Positions 8,186 to 17,180 of a stretch of DNA of 64,000 bases are shown in pieces. Under the pieces are notes generated by a model, which had not been told where the DNA came from, did not search any database, and saw nothing but the letters and a program-made list of their open reading frames with translations. The number at the start of each line of letters is the position of its first letter. The stretch's first letter is position 1. The stretch is from contig NZ_BDCD01000020.1 of NCBI RefSeq assembly GCF_001613325.1, forward strand, positions 62,001-126,000, read 5' to 3'. The position numbers and the translations under genes were made by a program. Source of the stretch: Nocardia yamanashiensis NBRC 100130. Lineage in GTDB: Bacteria > Actinomycetota > Actinomycetes > Mycobacteriales > Mycobacteriaceae.

Positions 8186-9891
8186 ACCGCGCGCCCCGGG
8201 TGGTGTTCGCCGCCGCCACGCTGCTGTATCTGGTGACCGGGACCTTCCTCACCGCCGGGCGGGCGAATCTCGTGGGCGATGCGCTGAGCCGGGTCTCGGC
8301 CACCCAGTCGGCGCTGTTCAGCCGGGACCCGCACCTGTCGGCGATCGGGTTCGTGTTCACGCCGCTGACCTCGCTGGCGCAGCTGCCGTTCGTGGCGTTC
8401 TCGCAATGGTTCCCGGCCATCACCCGCTGGGGTTTGTCCGGGGTGGTGATGACGGCGCTGTTCATGGCGGGCGCGGTCACCATGGTCTGGGGCATCGGCG
8501 TGGATCGCGGTGCGCCGCACTGGTTGTGCGTGCTGATCACCGCCGTGTTCGCGCTCAATCCGATGGTGGTGTTCTACGGCGGCAACGGGATGAGCGAGGC
8601 GCTGTTCCTGTTCTGCTGCTGCTGGGCGGTGCGGCGGCTGATGCGCTGGGTGCGCACCGACGGCGTGCACGATCTGGTGGCGGCCGGAATCGCGCTCGGC
8701 CTGGGCTATCTCACCCGCTACGACGCGCTCGCGCCCGCGATGGCGGCGGGGGTGCTGGTGTTCGGGTTCAGCTACCGGCGACGCACCACGCAGCGCACGG
8801 CCGGGGCGGTCATGGATTTCGCCTTGCTGATCGCGCCGGTGGCGCTGGCGTTCGTGGTGTGGGCGGCCACCAGCTGGCTGATCACCGGGCAGGCGTTCCA
8901 GCAGTTCACCTCGCAGTACGGCAATTCCGCGATCCTGCAGCAGTCCGGGGCCGGGGAGCCGGACCATCCCCTGGAGGCCGCGCAGTATTCGATCGGGGCC
9001 ATGCTGATTCTCGCGCCGATCCTGCCGCTGCTGCTGCCGGTCGCCGCGGCGCTGGCGGTGCGGCGGCGGGATTGGCAACCGGCGGTGCCGATCCTGCTGT
9101 TCGGCGCGGTGCTGGCGTTCCAGACCCTCACCTACGTCACCGGTTCCACCTTCGCCTTCCTGCGGTTCTATATCGCGGCGATTCCATTGACCGCGATTCT
9201 GGCGTTGACGCTGGTGCCGGAGCGTGGATTCCCGCCGAGCAAGCGGCTGGGGAAGTACGCGGACGTTCCCGGTGAGAGCACGAGCGAGAACGGCAGTGGG
9301 CGTGTGGATCCCGGCCACGAGCACGCCGGGATGACGGGGGCCGGTACGCCTCGGGCGGCCGTGACGGTTGCGGCGGTGCTGGTGTCCGTATTGCTCATCG
9401 GCTCGCTGCCGGTGACCGGGATGGGGATGAACAGCCAGCTGATGGCGGTGCAGGAGTATCCGTTGCGCGCCGTATTGTTCCCGGACCCGGACAATGTCTC
9501 GGACAAGTACGCCGACGCGGCCCGCATCGCCGCCACCTTCTCCACCGAGCGGAAGCTGGCGAACTATCTGGACGCCCTGGATCTGCCGCCGGGTTCGATC
9601 GTCATGGACACCGTGTACGGCTTCGCGGTGCTGGTCGCCTCCGATCGCCCGGACCAGTTCGTCATCCCGTCCGATTCGGACTTCGTGCGCAATCTCAATC
9701 GCCCGGTGGAGCGCGGCGTGAAATACATTCTGGCGGTGCCGAATACCGGTCGCGGCACCTCCGACGCCATCAACCGGCGTTATCCGACCATGTACGAGAA
9801 CGGCGCGCAGATCGCCACCTTGGAGCTGGAGATCCCCAATGACGGCGCCGGGCAACCGGATTGGCGGTTGTACCGGGTGATCGGCAGCTGA
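8182..9891 (+). CDS. Polytopic membrane protein, GT-C / family-39-like glycosyltransferase candidate
   Basis: A 569-residue integral membrane protein with roughly ten to eleven helices. After helix 1 an extracytoplasmic loop carries an acidic residue in VGDALSRVSATQSALF, in the place where PMT/ArnT-type GT-C enzymes have their catalytic aspartate. Later helices include RLMRWVRTDGVHDLVAAGIALGLGYLTRYDALAPA, reminiscent of family-39 proteins. A hydrophilic cytosolic loop (about 348-392) precedes the last helix, and a ~140-residue soluble tail ends in PDWRLYRVIGS. Its GTG overlaps the GT2 stop, so it is the last gene of the operon. It might decorate the polymer or attach it to a lipid-linked donor. 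The fold class is inferred and the reaction unknown. Confidence 0.6.
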   Translation: MNRAPRVVFAAATLLYLVTGTFLTAGRANLVGDALSRVSATQSALFSRDPHLSAIGFVFTPLTSLAQLPFVAFSQWFPAITRWGLSGVVMTALFMAGAVTMVWGIGVDRGAPHWLCVLITAVFALNPMVVFYGGNGMSEALFLFCCCWAVRRLMRWVRTDGVHDLVAAGIALGLGYLTRYDALAPAMAAGVLVFGFSYRRRTTQRTAGAVMDFALLIAPVALAFVVWAATSWLITGQAFQQFTSQYGNSAILQQSGAGEPDHPLEAAQYSIGAMLILAPILPLLLPVAAALAVRRRDWQPAVPILLFGAVLAFQTLTYVTGSTFAFLRFYIAAIPLTAILALTLVPERGFPPSKRLGKYADVPGESTSENGSGRVDPGHEHAGMTGAGTPRAAVTVAAVLVSVLLIGSLPVTGMGMNSQLMAVQEYPLRAVLFPDPDNVSDKYADAARIAATFSTERKLANYLDALDLPPGSIVMDTVYGFAVLVASDRPDQFVIPSDSDFVRNLNRPVERGVKYILAVPNTGRGTSDAINRRYPTMYENGAQIATLELEIPNDGAGQPDWRLYRVIGS

Positions 9892-9894
9892 GGC

Positions 9895-11058
9895 TCAGCC
9901 GAGCGTGGTCTTGGCCGCCACCAGCTCCCACAGCGGGTCCTGCGGGCCGACATCGTAGGTGCATTCGTCGGGCCGCGGATCGGGCACATAGGCCCAGATC
10001 AGCGCGCCCGCCGTACCCGCCGCCCGCTGCCCGGTCATGCGGCGGTCCACGATGTCGCGGCGATCCTCCAGGGTCTCGCAGGAGCCGGCGTATTCGCCGA
10101 GTTCGGCCACCAGCAGCGGTTTCCCGATCTCCCGGGCCAGCGTGATGCGCCGCGCCAGACCGTTGTTGGGGCCGCCGGGCAGCGGATTGCCGTCCTCGGA
10201 GTAGTCGTGATACTCGACCACGTCGATACCCGCCGATTCGCTGACGTAGCGGAAAGCGTCACGGGCGATGCCGCATTGGCTGCCGCCCACGAAACCGGCG
10301 AAGATCAACCGGTGCGGGTCCAGTCCGCGCACCAGCTCCCCCGCCTCGTCCATGAAGTGCCGCAGCACCTGGGGCGCGTCGCTGGGGCAGGTCCGGTGCC
10401 GCAGATCGCAGCCGCCCCGATTGCATTTGCTCACTTCGGGTTCCCCGACCAGCTCCCATCCGGCCAGTACCGGCGAACCGCGCCAGCGGGAGATGGCGGT
10501 GCGCACCCAGTCCTGGAAGCTCATGATGGTGCGGCCCAGGATCCGGTTGGATTTCTTCCAGCCGTCGATATACCACTCGCGCTGTTTGAAGATCTCGTCG
10601 CCGCATTGCCCGGCCTGGTCGGTGAGCACGGGCAGGATCAGCCGCCCGTGTTTCTCGGCCGCCGCGAAAACCCGGTCGGCGGCCCGGAAGTCGAGCTCGC
10701 CGGATTCCTTGTCGAGGGCGAAGGCCTGGAACATGCCGAACCGGGTCAGTGAATGCTCGGGCACCTGGGCGAAGAAGGCGTCCAGATCGACTTCGGCCCC
10801 GCACCCGAAATTGATCGAGTAGTCGGTGGCCAGCTGCGGCCCGTTGAAACCCGATGGCCACCACGGCTGTCCGCGCAGGCGCAAACCGTCCGGCCCGGCG
10901 CTGACCACCGCTGCGGCCGCGGGCGGCCCGCCCGGCGCCGGCGCCTGCCGGACCGAGGTGGTGACCACCGAATGCGGGTGATCCTCGCAGGCCGTGGCCG
11001 CCAGCAGCGCCAGGGCCGTGAGCACGGCGAGACTGCGCACACGCGGTAGGGCCGCCAT
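9895..11058 (-). CDS. Secreted GH5-like glycoside hydrolase lipoprotein
   Basis: A 387-residue predicted lipoprotein: signal peptide with lipobox ending LLAATAC, lipidated C24, then a proline/alanine-rich linker. The catalytic part is a clan-A (beta/alpha)8 glycosidase of the GH5 mannanase/cellulase type. The acid/base glutamate sits in WELVGEPE (E206, the NEP position reads GEP), and the nucleophile in LLVAELGEYAG (E319). The ATG at 11058 was preferred because the lipoprotein signal begins there and GGTAGGG precedes it; the frame stays open much further upstream but antisense to dnaE1. It is convergent with the polysaccharide operon, stops 3 bp apart. It could trim or release the polymer, the role that the endoglucanase BcsZ plays in gram-negative cellulose loci. 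Confidence 0.75.
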   Translation of the reverse strand: MAALPRVRSLAVLTALALLAATACEDHPHSVVTTSVRQAPAPGGPPAAAAVVSAGPDGLRLRGQPWWPSGFNGPQLATDYSINFGCGAEVDLDAFFAQVPEHSLTRFGMFQAFALDKESGELDFRAADRVFAAAEKHGRLILPVLTDQAGQCGDEIFKQREWYIDGWKKSNRILGRTIMSFQDWVRTAISRWRGSPVLAGWELVGEPEVSKCNRGGCDLRHRTCPSDAPQVLRHFMDEAGELVRGLDPHRLIFAGFVGGSQCGIARDAFRYVSESAGIDVVEYHDYSEDGNPLPGGPNNGLARRITLAREIGKPLLVAELGEYAGSCETLEDRRDIVDRRMTGQRAAGTAGALIWAYVPDPRPDECTYDVGPQDPLWELVAAKTTLG

Positions 11059-11105
11059 GATCAGCACCCTACCGCCGTGACCAGCGGATTCCGGGGAGGT
11101 GCGGA

Positions 11106-14100
11106 TCAGCTGGCGAGGCACCCCGGGCCGAGCAGCGCTTTCAGATCGCCCATGAGCGCCGAGGACGGGGAGACCCGCAGGTTGTCGGCGACCTTCAGGG
11201 TCGTGGTGCGGTCGCGGGAACCGACATGCTTGATGTGCACGTCCGCGGTGCCCGGATGGCTGGTCAGCACCCGCTTCAGCGCGCCGATCTTGTCGGGCGT
11301 GCACAGCCGGGTCGGGATGATCACCGACAGCGGCTTCTCCACGCCGATATGCGAAAGGTCCGGCACCACCAGGTCGTTGGCGATCAGCGAGATGCGGTCG
11401 TCGCGGGCATTGACGCGCGCCTTGACCAGCACGATGGCGTCCTCGGTGACGTCCATGCCGTACACCGAATAGGACTGCGGGAAGAACAGCACCTCGATGC
11501 CACCGGAGAGGTCCTCCAATTGCGCCGACGCCCAGGGCATGCCGTTCTTGTTCACGCGCCGGGTCACATTGGCGAAGATGCCGCCGATGGTGACCTGCGC
11601 GCCGTCCTTGACATCGCCTTCCAGAATGGCCGGGATCTGGGTGTCGGACTGGGCGGCCAGCACGTGCTCGACGCCGTTGAGCGGATGCCCGGACACGTAC
11701 AGGCCCAGCATTTCCCGCTCCAGCGCCAGCTTGTGCTTGGTCTCCCATTCCTCGTCGGGGACCTTCACATTGAAGACGCTGGCGATCGAATCATCGCCTT
11801 CGTCCAGGCCGCCGAAGAGGTCGAACTGCCCGATGGCCTCGGCCTTCTTGGTGGACATGACCGCGTCGATGGCGTCGGAGTGCACCAGCAGCAGGCCCTT
11901 GCGGGGATGGCCGAGCGAGTCGAAAGCGCCCGCCTTGATGAGGGATTCGGTGACCTTCTTGGTGCAGGCGATGGCGTCGATCTTGTTCAGGTAGTCGGAG
12001 AAGTCGGTGAACTTCGACTTCTCCTTGCGCGCGGCGATGATCGAGGCGACCACGTTCGCGCCGACATTGCGCACCGCGCCCATGCCGAAGCGAATGTCAT
12101 TGCCCACGGAGGCGAATTCGAGTTCGGACTCGTTCACGTCCGGCGGCAGCACTTGGATGCCCAGGCGGCGGCAGTCGGCCAGATAGACGGCGGCCTTGTC
12201 CTTGTCGTCACCGACGGAGGTGAGCAGACCGGCCATGTATTCGGCGGGGTAGTTGGCCTTGAGGTACGCGGTCCAGAAGGACACGAGACCGTAGCCGGCG
12301 GCGTGCGATTTGTTGAACGCGTAACCGGCGAACGGAAGAATGGTGTCCCACAGCGCCTTGATGGCGGGTTTGGTGAAGCCATTGGAGATCATGCCCGCTT
12401 CGAAGCCCTCGAATTCGGCTTCCAGCACGGAGGCTTTCTTCTTACCCATGGCGCGGCGCAGAATATCGGCTCGGCCGAGCGAGTAACCGGCCACCTTCTG
12501 CGCGATCTGCATGATCTGTTCCTGGTACACGATCAGACCGAAGGTGTCGCGCAGGATGTCCTTAAGGGGCTCCTCGAGCTCCGGATGGATCGGTTTGACC
12601 TCTTGCCGGTTGTTCTTGCGGTCGGCGTAGTCGTTGTGCGCGTTCATGCCCATCGGGCCGGGGCGGTACAGCGCCAGCACGGCCACGATGTCCTCGAAGC
12701 CGGTGGGCTGCATGCGGCGCAGCAGATCGCGCATGGCGCCGCCGTCGAGCTGGAACACGCCGAGAGTGTCACCGCGCGCGAGCAATTCGTAGGTGGCGGG
12801 ATCTTCCAGCGGCAGCGTGTCGAGGTCGAGTTCGATACCGCGGTTGTTCTTGATATTGACCAGCGCGTCACCGATGACGGTGAGGTTGCGCAGGCCCAGG
12901 AAGTCCATCTTCAGCAGGCCGATGGCCTCGCACGACGGGTAGTCCCAGCCGGTGATGATGGCGCCGTCCTGCGCGCGCTTCCACACCGGGATGGCGTCGG
13001 TGAGCGGTTCGCTGGACATGATGACCGCGCAGGCGTGCACGCCGGCATTGCGGATCAGGCCCTCGAGGCCGCGGGCGGTCTCGTAGATCTTGTTGACGTC
13101 CGGGTTCGTATTGATGAGCTCACGAACCTCGGCGGCTTCCTTGTACCGCTCGTGCTCGGGATCCATGATGCCGGACAGCGGAATGTCCTTGGCCATGATC
13201 GGCGGCGGCAGCGCCTTGGAAATCTGGTCGGCGATGGCGAAACCGGGCTGGCCGAACTGGACGCGAGCCGAGTCCTTCAGCGCCGCTTTGGTTTTAATCG
13301 TACCGAAGGTGATCACCTGGGCGACCCGGTCGCTGCCCCATTTGTCGGTGGCGTAGCGGACCATTTCACCGCGGCGGCGATCGTCGAAGTCGATATCGAT
13401 ATCGGGCATGGACACGCGCTCGGGATTCAGGAATCGCTCGAACAGCAGACCGTGCGGAATCGGGTCGATATTGGTGATGCCCATGGCGTAGGCGACCAGC
13501 GAACCGGCGGCCGAACCACGGCCCGGGCCGACATTGATGCCGACCGAGCGCGCGTAGGTGATGAGGTCACCGACGACGAGGAAGTAGGCCGGGAAGCCCA
13601 TTTCGTTGATGACGCCGAGCTCGTACTTGGCGCGCGAGACGTAGTCGTGCGGTACTTCGCGGCCCGCGAACCGGCGGTCCAGGCCGGCCATCACCTCGTG
13701 CTCGAGCCAGGTGGCCTGGGTGTAGCCCTCGGGCACCGGGAAGATCGGCATCCGGTCGCGGTGCGCCCAGACATCGTCGTAGGACTGCACGCGTTCGCCG
13801 ATGAGCACCGTATTGTCGCAGGCCCCAGGCACTTCCGCGTCCCAGATGGCGCGCATCTCCTCGGCCGACTTCAGGTAGTAGCCGGAGCCGTCGAACTTGA
13901 AGCGGGTCGGGTCGGAGAGCGTCTTGCCGGTCTGGATGCAGAGCAGCGCCTCGTGGTTGGCCGAATCGCTCTCGTGCACGTAGTGGCAGTCGTTGGTGGC
14001 CAGCGGCGGGATGCCGAGCTTGCGGCCGACGTCGAGCAGTCCCTCGCGCACCCGGCGCTCGATGGACAGCCCGTGGTCCATGATCTCGAGGAAGAAGTTG

Positions 14101-14660
14101 TCCTTGCCGAAGATCTCCTGCCACTTGGCGGCGGCCTCGAGGGCTTCGCGTTCGTGGCCCAGGCGCAGGCGGGTCTGCACCTCGCCGGACGGGCAGCCGG
14201 TGGTGGCGATGATGCCCTCGGCGTGCTCGGCGATGATCTCCGCGTCCATGCGCGCCCACTTGCCCAGCTGGCCTTCGATGGAGGCGAGGCTGGACAGTTT
14301 GAACAGGTTCCGCAAACCGGTGGCGTTCTCCGCGACCATGGTCATGTGGGTGTAGGAACCCGAACCCGAGACGTCGTCGCTCTTCTGCGACGGGTCGCCC
14401 CACAGCACGCGCTTGGTGTTGAACCGGGACTCGGGGGCGATGTAGGCCTCGATACCGATGATGGGCTTGATGTCCATCTTCTTGGCCGAGTTGTAGAACT
14501 CGGAGGCGCCGTACATATTGCCGTGGTCGGACATGCCGACAGCGGTCATACCCAGCCGGTTCGCCTCTTTGAACAGAGGCGTGATCTTCGCCGCGCCGTC
14601 GAGCATCGAGTACTCGGTGTGGTTATGGAGATGGACGAATGATCCCGACGAGGCTGACAC
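11106..14660 (-). CDS. dnaE1: DNA polymerase III subunit alpha
   Basis: The replicative chromosomal polymerase, 1184 residues, the usual length for mycobacterial DnaE1. It starts at a GTG with the PHP domain signature HLHNHTEYSMLDGAAK, which in actinobacteria carries 3'-5' proofreading. The polymerase core follows with GPGRGSAAGSLVAY and the catalytic acidic cluster PDIDIDFDDRRR. Next come the beta-clamp/HhH region around LRRAMGKKKASVLEAEFE and an OB fold near residue 1000 (VTIGGIFANVTRRVNKNGMPWA). No truncation is seen. It is an ordinary housekeeping copy, transcribed divergently from the LytS-type kinase across a 149-bp gap. Confidence 0.97.
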   Translation of the reverse strand: MSASSGSFVHLHNHTEYSMLDGAAKITPLFKEANRLGMTAVGMSDHGNMYGASEFYNSAKKMDIKPIIGIEAYIAPESRFNTKRVLWGDPSQKSDDVSGSGSYTHMTMVAENATGLRNLFKLSSLASIEGQLGKWARMDAEIIAEHAEGIIATTGCPSGEVQTRLRLGHEREALEAAAKWQEIFGKDNFFLEIMDHGLSIERRVREGLLDVGRKLGIPPLATNDCHYVHESDSANHEALLCIQTGKTLSDPTRFKFDGSGYYLKSAEEMRAIWDAEVPGACDNTVLIGERVQSYDDVWAHRDRMPIFPVPEGYTQATWLEHEVMAGLDRRFAGREVPHDYVSRAKYELGVINEMGFPAYFLVVGDLITYARSVGINVGPGRGSAAGSLVAYAMGITNIDPIPHGLLFERFLNPERVSMPDIDIDFDDRRRGEMVRYATDKWGSDRVAQVITFGTIKTKAALKDSARVQFGQPGFAIADQISKALPPPIMAKDIPLSGIMDPEHERYKEAAEVRELINTNPDVNKIYETARGLEGLIRNAGVHACAVIMSSEPLTDAIPVWKRAQDGAIITGWDYPSCEAIGLLKMDFLGLRNLTVIGDALVNIKNNRGIELDLDTLPLEDPATYELLARGDTLGVFQLDGGAMRDLLRRMQPTGFEDIVAVLALYRPGPMGMNAHNDYADRKNNRQEVKPIHPELEEPLKDILRDTFGLIVYQEQIMQIAQKVAGYSLGRADILRRAMGKKKASVLEAEFEGFEAGMISNGFTKPAIKALWDTILPFAGYAFNKSHAAGYGLVSFWTAYLKANYPAEYMAGLLTSVGDDKDKAAVYLADCRRLGIQVLPPDVNESELEFASVGNDIRFGMGAVRNVGANVVASIIAARKEKSKFTDFSDYLNKIDAIACTKKVTESLIKAGAFDSLGHPRKGLLLVHSDAIDAVMSTKKAEAIGQFDLFGGLDEGDDSIASVFNVKVPDEEWETKHKLALEREMLGLYVSGHPLNGVEHVLAAQSDTQIPAILEGDVKDGAQVTIGGIFANVTRRVNKNGMPWASAQLEDLSGGIEVLFFPQSYSVYGMDVTEDAIVLVKARVNARDDRISLIANDLVVPDLSHIGVEKPLSVIIPTRLCTPDKIGALKRVLTSHPGTADVHIKHVGSRDRTTTLKVADNLRVSPSSALMGDLKALLGPGCLAS

Positions 14661-14809
14661 CCAGACATACTAAGCGCCCCCACCGACGGGTTTCGAAGCC
14701 ACGCGGAGCCGAGCGCGAAGATCGGCGTGGCGTCCTCGCGTGTCGCGTTGCGTCCCCGGTTCGGCCGTGGCGAATGTCACTGCGGGAGCGGCACAGTGAT
14801 AATCGGGCG
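14661..14809. other. Divergent promoter gap between dnaE1 and the LytS-type kinase
   Basis: This 149-bp gap must hold the promoters of both divergent genes. I see no strong inverted repeat or recognisable regulator box in it. An upstream in-frame ATG at 14774 would lengthen the kinase by 12 residues. Confidence 0.4.
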
Positions 14810-15907
14810 ATGAGATGGTTTCGCCGGACCGTCACCACGCCGGCCGAGCGGGCGGTGCACATGGCGCTGCACACCGCGTCCCTGGCCGCGAAGCCGTTGC
14901 GGCGCGGGCTCACGGCCGAGTCGGCCCGGGAGGCCGCGCCCTCGCTGCGGGCGCTGACCGGAGCCGAGGCGCTCGGTTTGTCCGATTCCTCGGGTGCGTT
15001 GCTGGCCTGGGACGGTCCGTACGGAGCGCTCGAACCGGTCTTCGCCGATGCGGCGCGGCGGGCCGTGGAAACCGGGCGGCCGGTGCTGGTCTCGGGGGCG
15101 GGCACCGAAGGACGGACCCTGCTGGCGCAGCCGATGGTCACCGAATACAACGGTATGGTCGGGGTGCTCGGCGCGGTCACCTCCGAGCGCCCGGATCCGG
15201 GCATGCTGGGGGCGGTGGCCGAGGTGGCGCGATACGCCTGCGGGCAAATCGAACTCGCGGAACTGGATGCCTCGCGGGCCCGCTTGGATCGGGCGGAAGT
15301 GCGGGCATTGCGCGCCCAGATCTCACCGCATTTCATTTACAACGCATTGAATACCATCGCCTCGTTCGTGCGCACGGATCCGGTGCGCGCTCGCGAATTG
15401 ATTCTGGATTTCGCGGACTTCACCCGATATTCGTTCCGGAGCGCCGGAGAATTCACCGTCCTCGCCGACGAACTGAAGAACATCGACCGGTATCTGATTC
15501 TGGAGCGCGCCCGCTTCGGCGATGCTCTGCAGGTGCGCCTGCAGATCGCCCCCGAGGTATTGAACGTGGTGCTGCCGTTCCTGGCCTTGCAGCCGCTGGT
15601 GGAAAACGCTGTGCGGCACGGGCTCGCGGCCAAAGCGGGCGGCGGGACAATCGTCATCACCGCGGTCGACGAGGGCACCGATTGCGTGGTGAGCGTCGAG
15701 GACGACGGGGTGGGCATGGATCCGGAACTGCTGCGATCCGGCGGCCTCGACGCCGCCGAGGGGGCGCACGTGGGGCTGGGCAATGTCGACGATCGATTGC
15801 GGGCCGCGTTCGGCGACGACTACGGATTGGTCGTCGACACCGCGGTGGGCGCCGGCACGAAGGTGAGTATGCGCATACCCAAGTTCCGCGCCGGAATTCA
15901 GGTCTGA
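14810..15907 (+). CDS. LytS/YehU-family sensor histidine kinase, soluble
   Basis: A 365-residue kinase without transmembrane helices. Residues ~15-150 look like a GAF-type sensor (ALGLSDSSGALLAWDGP, GRTLLAQPMVTEYNGMVGVLGAV). The His_kinase module follows with phospho-acceptor H174 in QISPHFIYNALN, then a HATPase_c domain with N-box LVENAVRHGL (N266) and the G1 box VEDDGVGMD. This is the kinase class that phosphorylates LytTR regulators. The natural partner is the LytTR gene at 17823-18608, separated from it by a monooxygenase/TetR pair. A cytosolic GAF sensor suggests an internal metabolite signal, unlike the membrane sensors of E. coli BtsS and YpdA. It overlaps the monooxygenase tail to tail by 10 bp. 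The start is uncertain between 14774 and 14810. Confidence 0.88.
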   Translation: MRWFRRTVTTPAERAVHMALHTASLAAKPLRRGLTAESAREAAPSLRALTGAEALGLSDSSGALLAWDGPYGALEPVFADAARRAVETGRPVLVSGAGTEGRTLLAQPMVTEYNGMVGVLGAVTSERPDPGMLGAVAEVARYACGQIELAELDASRARLDRAEVRALRAQISPHFIYNALNTIASFVRTDPVRARELILDFADFTRYSFRSAGEFTVLADELKNIDRYLILERARFGDALQVRLQIAPEVLNVVLPFLALQPLVENAVRHGLAAKAGGGTIVITAVDEGTDCVVSVEDDGVGMDPELLRSGGLDAAEGAHVGLGNVDDRLRAAFGDDYGLVVDTAVGAGTKVSMRIPKFRAGIQV

Positions 15908-17169
15908 GGCGGCTCCCAGGAGAGCACCGAGTCGAGACTGTCCAGCATCGAACGCGACGAGGTCAGCCGAACGAGCATGTCCCGCAACCGAGTTCCGCCG
16001 GGGAACGTCCAATGCGCGACCGCGCCGATCACCCGGGACCGCCGCGCGATCGCCTGCGTCCGCGGCCGCCGCACCCGGTCGTACTCCGCCAGCCCCTCCC
16101 CCACCGGCACCCCGTCCAGCACCGCCGCCAAAGTGACCGCATCCTCGATCGCCTGATTGGCCCCCTGCCCCAGATTCGGCGTCATGGCATGCGCCGCGTC
16201 CCCGACCAACGCCACGCCCGCACGGACGAAGGTGTCCAACGGCGGCAGATCGTAGATGTCATGCCGGAGCACGCTTTTCGGATCGATGGCCGCCAGCGCG
16301 CCGGGTATCGGATCCGCCCAGTCACCGAACCGCCGCGAAAGCTCCTCGAATTCCCGCCCCGGCCGCCGCTCCCCCGCAGGCGCGTTCGCACAACCGAAAA
16401 CATAGGCGCCACCGTCGGACAATGCGGCGATACCGAAACGCTCACCGCGCCCCCAGGTCTCACCGCTGCTGAACGCGAAGTCCAGCGGCGCGGTGATCGC
16501 CCGCCACACGGTGTAGCCCGCGTATCGGGGCGCGGGCGCGTCCGGCCACAACGCCGCGCGAATCACACTGCGAATGCCGTCCGCGCCGACGATCAGATCC
16601 GCTTCCGAGACACCACCCGTATGCACGAGCTTCAGCGCAGCCGACCCCGGCGCCGCGGCCGGTCCCTGGTCCGCCGCCGCGTCCATCCCCGCTGCCAGGT
16701 CCTGCCGCGTTACCGACTCCTGCCGCGCTACCGAACCCTGCCGCGCGTTCAGGTTCTGTCGCAGGACAGGTCCGTTCTCGATCCCGGTGACGGTGGTGCC
16801 GAGCCGCAGCGCGCCGGCGGGCAGGGCGTCGGACAGGATCGCGAACAGTTCGGCGCGGGGTAGCACCACCAGCGATCCGTAGCGGCGCTCGAGTTCGGCG
16901 CTGTCGGTGGTGGACAGCCAGCGGCCGGTTCGGTCGCGGATGCCGGCGTCCAGTTCGACGCGGCCGGCGGCGCGTACCCGGTCGCCAATGCCGAGTGCGT
17001 CCAGGGCGCGAAGGCCGTTGGGCCACAGGGAGATACCCGATCCGACCTCGCCGATTTCGGCCGCCTGCTCGAGCACTTCGACCTGCCAGCCGCGCCGGCT
17101 CAGGGCGATGGCGGTCGCGAGACCGCCGATGCCGCCGCCCACCACGATCGCCGTTCGTGATTCGCTCAC
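15898..17169 (-). CDS. FAD-dependent monooxygenase (p-hydroxybenzoate hydroxylase family)
   Basis: A class A flavoprotein monooxygenase of about 423 residues. An N-terminal Rossmann motif GGGIGGLATAIALSRRGW is followed by VGADGIRSVIR (the DG motif) and the second FAD motif LVGDAAHAMTPNLGQGANQAIED. The start is the GTG at 17169, which has GGAGG five bases upstream; a GTG at 17181 is in frame but lies within the operator. A low-complexity insert of hexapeptide repeats (LRQNLN, ARQGSV, ARQESV, TRQDLA) interrupts the middle domain and is encoded by an 18-bp tandem repeat. It is divergent from a TetR gene across two palindromes and is probably its target. The substrate, probably an aromatic or polyketide-like compound, is unknown. 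Confidence 0.88.
   Translation of the reverse strand: MSESRTAIVVGGGIGGLATAIALSRRGWQVEVLEQAAEIGEVGSGISLWPNGLRALDALGIGDRVRAAGRVELDAGIRDRTGRWLSTTDSAELERRYGSLVVLPRAELFAILSDALPAGALRLGTTVTGIENGPVLRQNLNARQGSVARQESVTRQDLAAGMDAAADQGPAAAPGSAALKLVHTGGVSEADLIVGADGIRSVIRAALWPDAPAPRYAGYTVWRAITAPLDFAFSSGETWGRGERFGIAALSDGGAYVFGCANAPAGERRPGREFEELSRRFGDWADPIPGALAAIDPKSVLRHDIYDLPPLDTFVRAGVALVGDAAHAMTPNLGQGANQAIEDAVTLAAVLDGVPVGEGLAEYDRVRRPRTQAIARRSRVIGAVAHWTFPGGTRLRDMLVRLTSSRSMLDSLDSVLSWEPPQT
16702..16773. repeat. 18-bp tandem repeat, four units, inside the monooxygenase gene
   Basis: Four consecutive 18-bp units each begin CTGYCGC (16702, 16720, 16738, 16756). Units 1 and 2 are nearly identical, and units 3 and 4 are progressively degenerate. 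The repeat stays in frame and encodes the hexapeptides LRQNLN, ARQGSV, ARQESV and TRQDLA. Confidence 0.8.
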
Positions 17170-17180
17170 GATATCCTCCA

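Noticed and set aside
11059..11748. Upstream extension of the GH5-like gene into dnaE1
   Set aside because: The lipoprotein signal peptide begins at the ATG at 11058; the extension is antisense-like and overlaps the dnaE1 3' end.
11226..14642. A very long open frame on the plus strand opposite dnaE1 (over 1100 codons)
   Set aside because: It is antisense to a clear housekeeping gene, with His/Gly/Ala/Arg-rich low-complexity composition typical of the shadow frame in high-G+C DNA and no domain.
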